From contig OZ024830.1 of assembly GCA_964016985.1 (NCBI GenBank), positions 75,609,763 to 75,673,762 of the forward strand: 64,000 nt of DNA. The letters are read 5' to 3'. Every line of letters begins with the position of its first letter. Position 1 is the first letter of the stretch. Below the pieces are notes generated by a model. It made no database searches and had not been told where the DNA came from. It worked only from the letters and a program-made list of their open reading frames with translations. A program made the position numbers and the translations under genes. Of the stretch, positions 61,981 to 64,000 are shown piece by piece. This stretch comes from Anodontia alba (lineage: Eukaryota; Mollusca; Bivalvia; Lucinida; Lucinidae).

Positions 61981-62171
61981 AATCAACAAAGACAAAACTA
62001 GAGGGTGAATTATCCAGCAATAAAACTAACATGTCTGAAGTGAAGCGGCTTGAACGAGAGATGACAGACTTACAGGGTCGACTAGATGAAATCTCGACAA
62101 AGATGGAGAAATCTACAAAGGAACTTCAAAGAGAGCAAGTGAAAAATAAGAATGTATCGAAACATAGCCAG
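61981..62171 (+). CDS. CCDC157: CCDC157 exon, last one in the window
   Basis: Acceptor TTTATTATTTAG. Two bases complete a glutamate codon from the previous exon, then 63 codons: STKTKLEGELSSNKTNMSEV, KRLEREMTDLQGRLDEISTK and onward, regular coiled coil. Donor CAG|GTACGG, phase 0. With the earlier exons this reaches residue 452; known family members are about 750 long, so the gene runs past 64,000. Confidence 0.9.
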
Positions 62172-62230
62172 GTACGGGTAATATAATATTTGCGGTTCAA
62201 CATGAGGAAAGGAGTCTTATTGCATAAATT

Positions 62231-62400
62231 AGGGGAAAACTGCATTCAAATTTGTCTTTTGGGGAGGTAAATCAGCGGTTTTACGGTTGGAAATTTCGTT
62301 TTATGGTGATTTGTTAGCGGAGCCGTAAAACATAATTTGCGACTATAAATCCACCGATTTACCTCCCCAAATGACAAATTTGAATGCAGTTATCCCCATT
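62231..62400. mobile_element. Inverted-repeat element, ~50-bp ends
   Basis: TTAGGGGAAAACTGCATTCA, AATTTGTC and GGGGAGGTAAATC on the left are mirrored by GATTTACCTCCCC, GACAAATTTGAATGCAG and TTATCCCC on the right. Confidence 0.78.
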
Positions 62401-62720
62401 CTAATGCATTTATTAATTTTTTTCTGTTGAAAAAAATGTACTATTTGCACAAAGCAACAAGTGCTGTGAGCTGCGTAAAACCAAATGCCAGCCAATAAGA
62501 AGCGATGTTACCTGATAACGTCGGATTTCCGACAGTATATCGTAGAATATACCATCGCAAATGTTTGGCGTTATCCTGTCAGACATCGCGTTACATACGC
62601 AAGTGCATTAGAATGTTTAATAACAGATGCACATTTGCACAGTATGATTGGAAGCATCTGGATGGCCAGCGTTTAACCTTCCCATCTTCAGATCACAAAG
62701 TCCCAGTTTTATGACTATAT

Positions 62721-62931
62721 GATGCTTGTCCTGCTGAATAAATTAAGATGCCACACCTACTTCTAATTTTCAGCCAATCAGATAACTTGATCCGCATTGT
62801 TGCTATAAATTCACAAACTTAATGGCAAACAGTGTAGATCCAGTCAGTTGGCTTCTGAAGAAGCCAACTGATCTGGATCTACACTGTTTGCAAAGGCAGG
62901 GTATGTCCGGGTTCAGCAGGACAAGGGTTAA
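62721..62931 (+). mobile_element. TTAA MITE with complete family C hairpin
   Basis: Right end TTCAGCAGGACAAGGGTTAA is intact; the left end keeps CTTGTCCTGCTGAA but has lost TTAACC. Hairpin GTTGGCTTCTGAAGAAGCCAAC at 62849-62870. Confidence 0.8.
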
Positions 62932-62969
62932 TTACATAGAGCCTTTCATAATTACCCTTTGATCATTTT

Positions 62970-63200
62970 GATATATGGTAAATGTCCTAAAAATTTGAAC
63001 ACTTTATTCCATACTATTTTGGCGTAAATTTTGCTTTTTATGCAGCTGTTTCTTAAAATACTTAGTGGAATGGCAAACAGTGTAAACTCTGATCAGACTG
63101 CTCCTTCAGGAGCAGCCTGATCTGGGACTGCTCTGTTTGCATATGTCATTTTGTCAGACAGTTTGGTGTTCGAAATTTTAGGATATTTAGCATAACTTAA
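62970..63200 (-). mobile_element. Family C hairpin element, intact version of 48880
   Basis: TAAATGTCCTAAAAATTTGA, TACTTAGTGGAATGGCAAAC and the hairpin CAGACTGCTCCTTCAGGAGC. No clear target duplication. Confidence 0.6.
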
Positions 63201-63303
63201 TCAATGTTGAAGGGATGTAAAATGTAAAGTCATCATCGTCAGCAGCATCATCATCATCAGGACCTTTAATGCCCACTTACACATCATTAGATACTGCAGA
63301 ATG

Positions 63304-63618
63304 TACAGTCAACTACTGTATCTTGACTTTGCTTATCTCGACTAACTGCTTATCTTGAAGCGAAAATCTGGTCCCTGTTGAAAATCTAACAACAGGTAAC
63401 AAAATATTGCGGAAAAGAGGAGAAATTGCTCCTAAGGAGCAATTTCTCCTCTTTTCCACAATATTTTCAATATATCTCTAACTTCAGGAGACACATTACA
63501 TATTCATTTGAGAAATGTGGTTGTTCAATCTATTTTTTCCTCAATTCTGCAAATCTATGGATATCTCCAAGTATTTCAGAGAGTTCCTTGGACTTCGAGA
63601 TAACATGAGTCGACTGTA
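63304..63618. mobile_element. TA-flanked palindromic MITE (family G)
   Basis: Reverse copy of 503-837. The central palindrome AGAGGAGAAATTGCTCC / GGAGCAATTTCTCCTCT is perfect. The TA-start end contains a small change, TACAGTCAACTACTGTATC. Confidence 0.82.
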
Positions 63619-63721
63619 TTGATCAAAAGAGAATTCCCTGATCAGACTGTATTGAGATACTGGTCAATTCTATCCTTTTGCTGTTCAAATGTGACATAAG
63701 GACCTCTCCTGTCACTAGGGC

Positions 63722-64000
63722 TAATTATGCCCCCAACTTGGAAGAAGTTGGAGGGGTATATAGTTTGGGGGGCATTCGTTAGTCTGTCACACTTTTTGAT
63801 GCATAGCATAACTTTAGAACTGTGCATGCTTCTGTTTTGAAATTTCTTATATGGATTCCTCATGAAAAAATAGCGGACACGTATTTTTTTTTTTTTTTTT
63901 TGTTTTTGAATGGATTATGCCCCATTCCTAAGTTATGGCCCTTTGAAAAAATATGGATGCAATCTTGTCAGCAAAATATCTCAAAACCTGTTGAACCTAG
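63722..64000 (-). mobile_element. Family J related element running off the window
   Basis: Reversed. A hairpin at 63729-63761 (ATGCCCCCAACTT / AAGTTGGAGGGGTAT) followed outward by TAATTAGC is the 3-prime terminus. CGTTAGTCTGTCAC inward resembles the decayed (GACN) tail and is followed by array-like sequence. Confidence 0.6.

Noticed and set aside
1..64000. Viral or retroviral genes
   Set aside because: I saw no reverse transcriptase, integrase, capsid or polymerase motifs in any frame given, and no LTR pair.

Overview
This is animal nuclear DNA: AT-rich, with split genes, canonical GT-AG introns and very many interspersed repeats. The repeat types (tRNA-derived SINEs, SINE tails of the GTTAAACCCC kind, long elements with a tandem-repeat core and (GACG)n tails) and the gene sequences fit a bivalve mollusc. 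That placement is inference; no species was identified.

Two host genes carry the protein-coding content. On the minus strand, EIF2B1 (alpha subunit of the eIF2B guanine nucleotide exchange factor) runs from about 34.3 kb down to its stop codon at 16,668. Seven exons (34153-34254, 32176-32315, 30664-30780, 27815-27927, 22740-22884, 19232-19357, 16668-16823) join in frame and give about 298 residues, close to full length. Only a very short first coding exon is unresolved. On the plus strand, CCDC157 (coiled-coil protein) starts at 45,215 and has four in-frame exons (to 45459, 50136-50313, 59347-60088, 61981-62171) giving the first 452 residues. It continues past the right edge. The two genes point away from each other, and 39.28-39.48 kb is a plausible shared promoter region.

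The rest is mobile DNA and its debris. The left 16 kb holds hairpin MITEs, a long inverted-repeat pair (2255-4930), an 86-bp satellite array (8985-11948), a mariner element with a broken transposase (12338-13670) and two minisatellites. The EIF2B1 introns hold long tandem-core elements, hairpin MITEs, TTAA-flanked piggyBac-type MITEs and SINEs. The CCDC157 introns hold more of the same, with clear cases of nesting: a MITE in a MITE at 38096-38873, a SINE in an inverted-repeat element at 47532, a dimeric SINE in a tandem-core element at 56878, and two palindromic elements in a hAT-like one at 58388.

Family labels used below: A and B, hairpin MITEs with a shared stem; C, a short hairpin around AACAGTGTAGA; D to I and N to U, other inverted-repeat families; J, tandem-core elements with a 3-prime hairpin; V and L, two SINE families. 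The most interesting structure is family J. Each copy has its own version of a roughly 11-base motif near the 5-prime end, and that version is matched by complementary bases in the 3-prime terminal hairpin, while the tandem core differs completely between copies.
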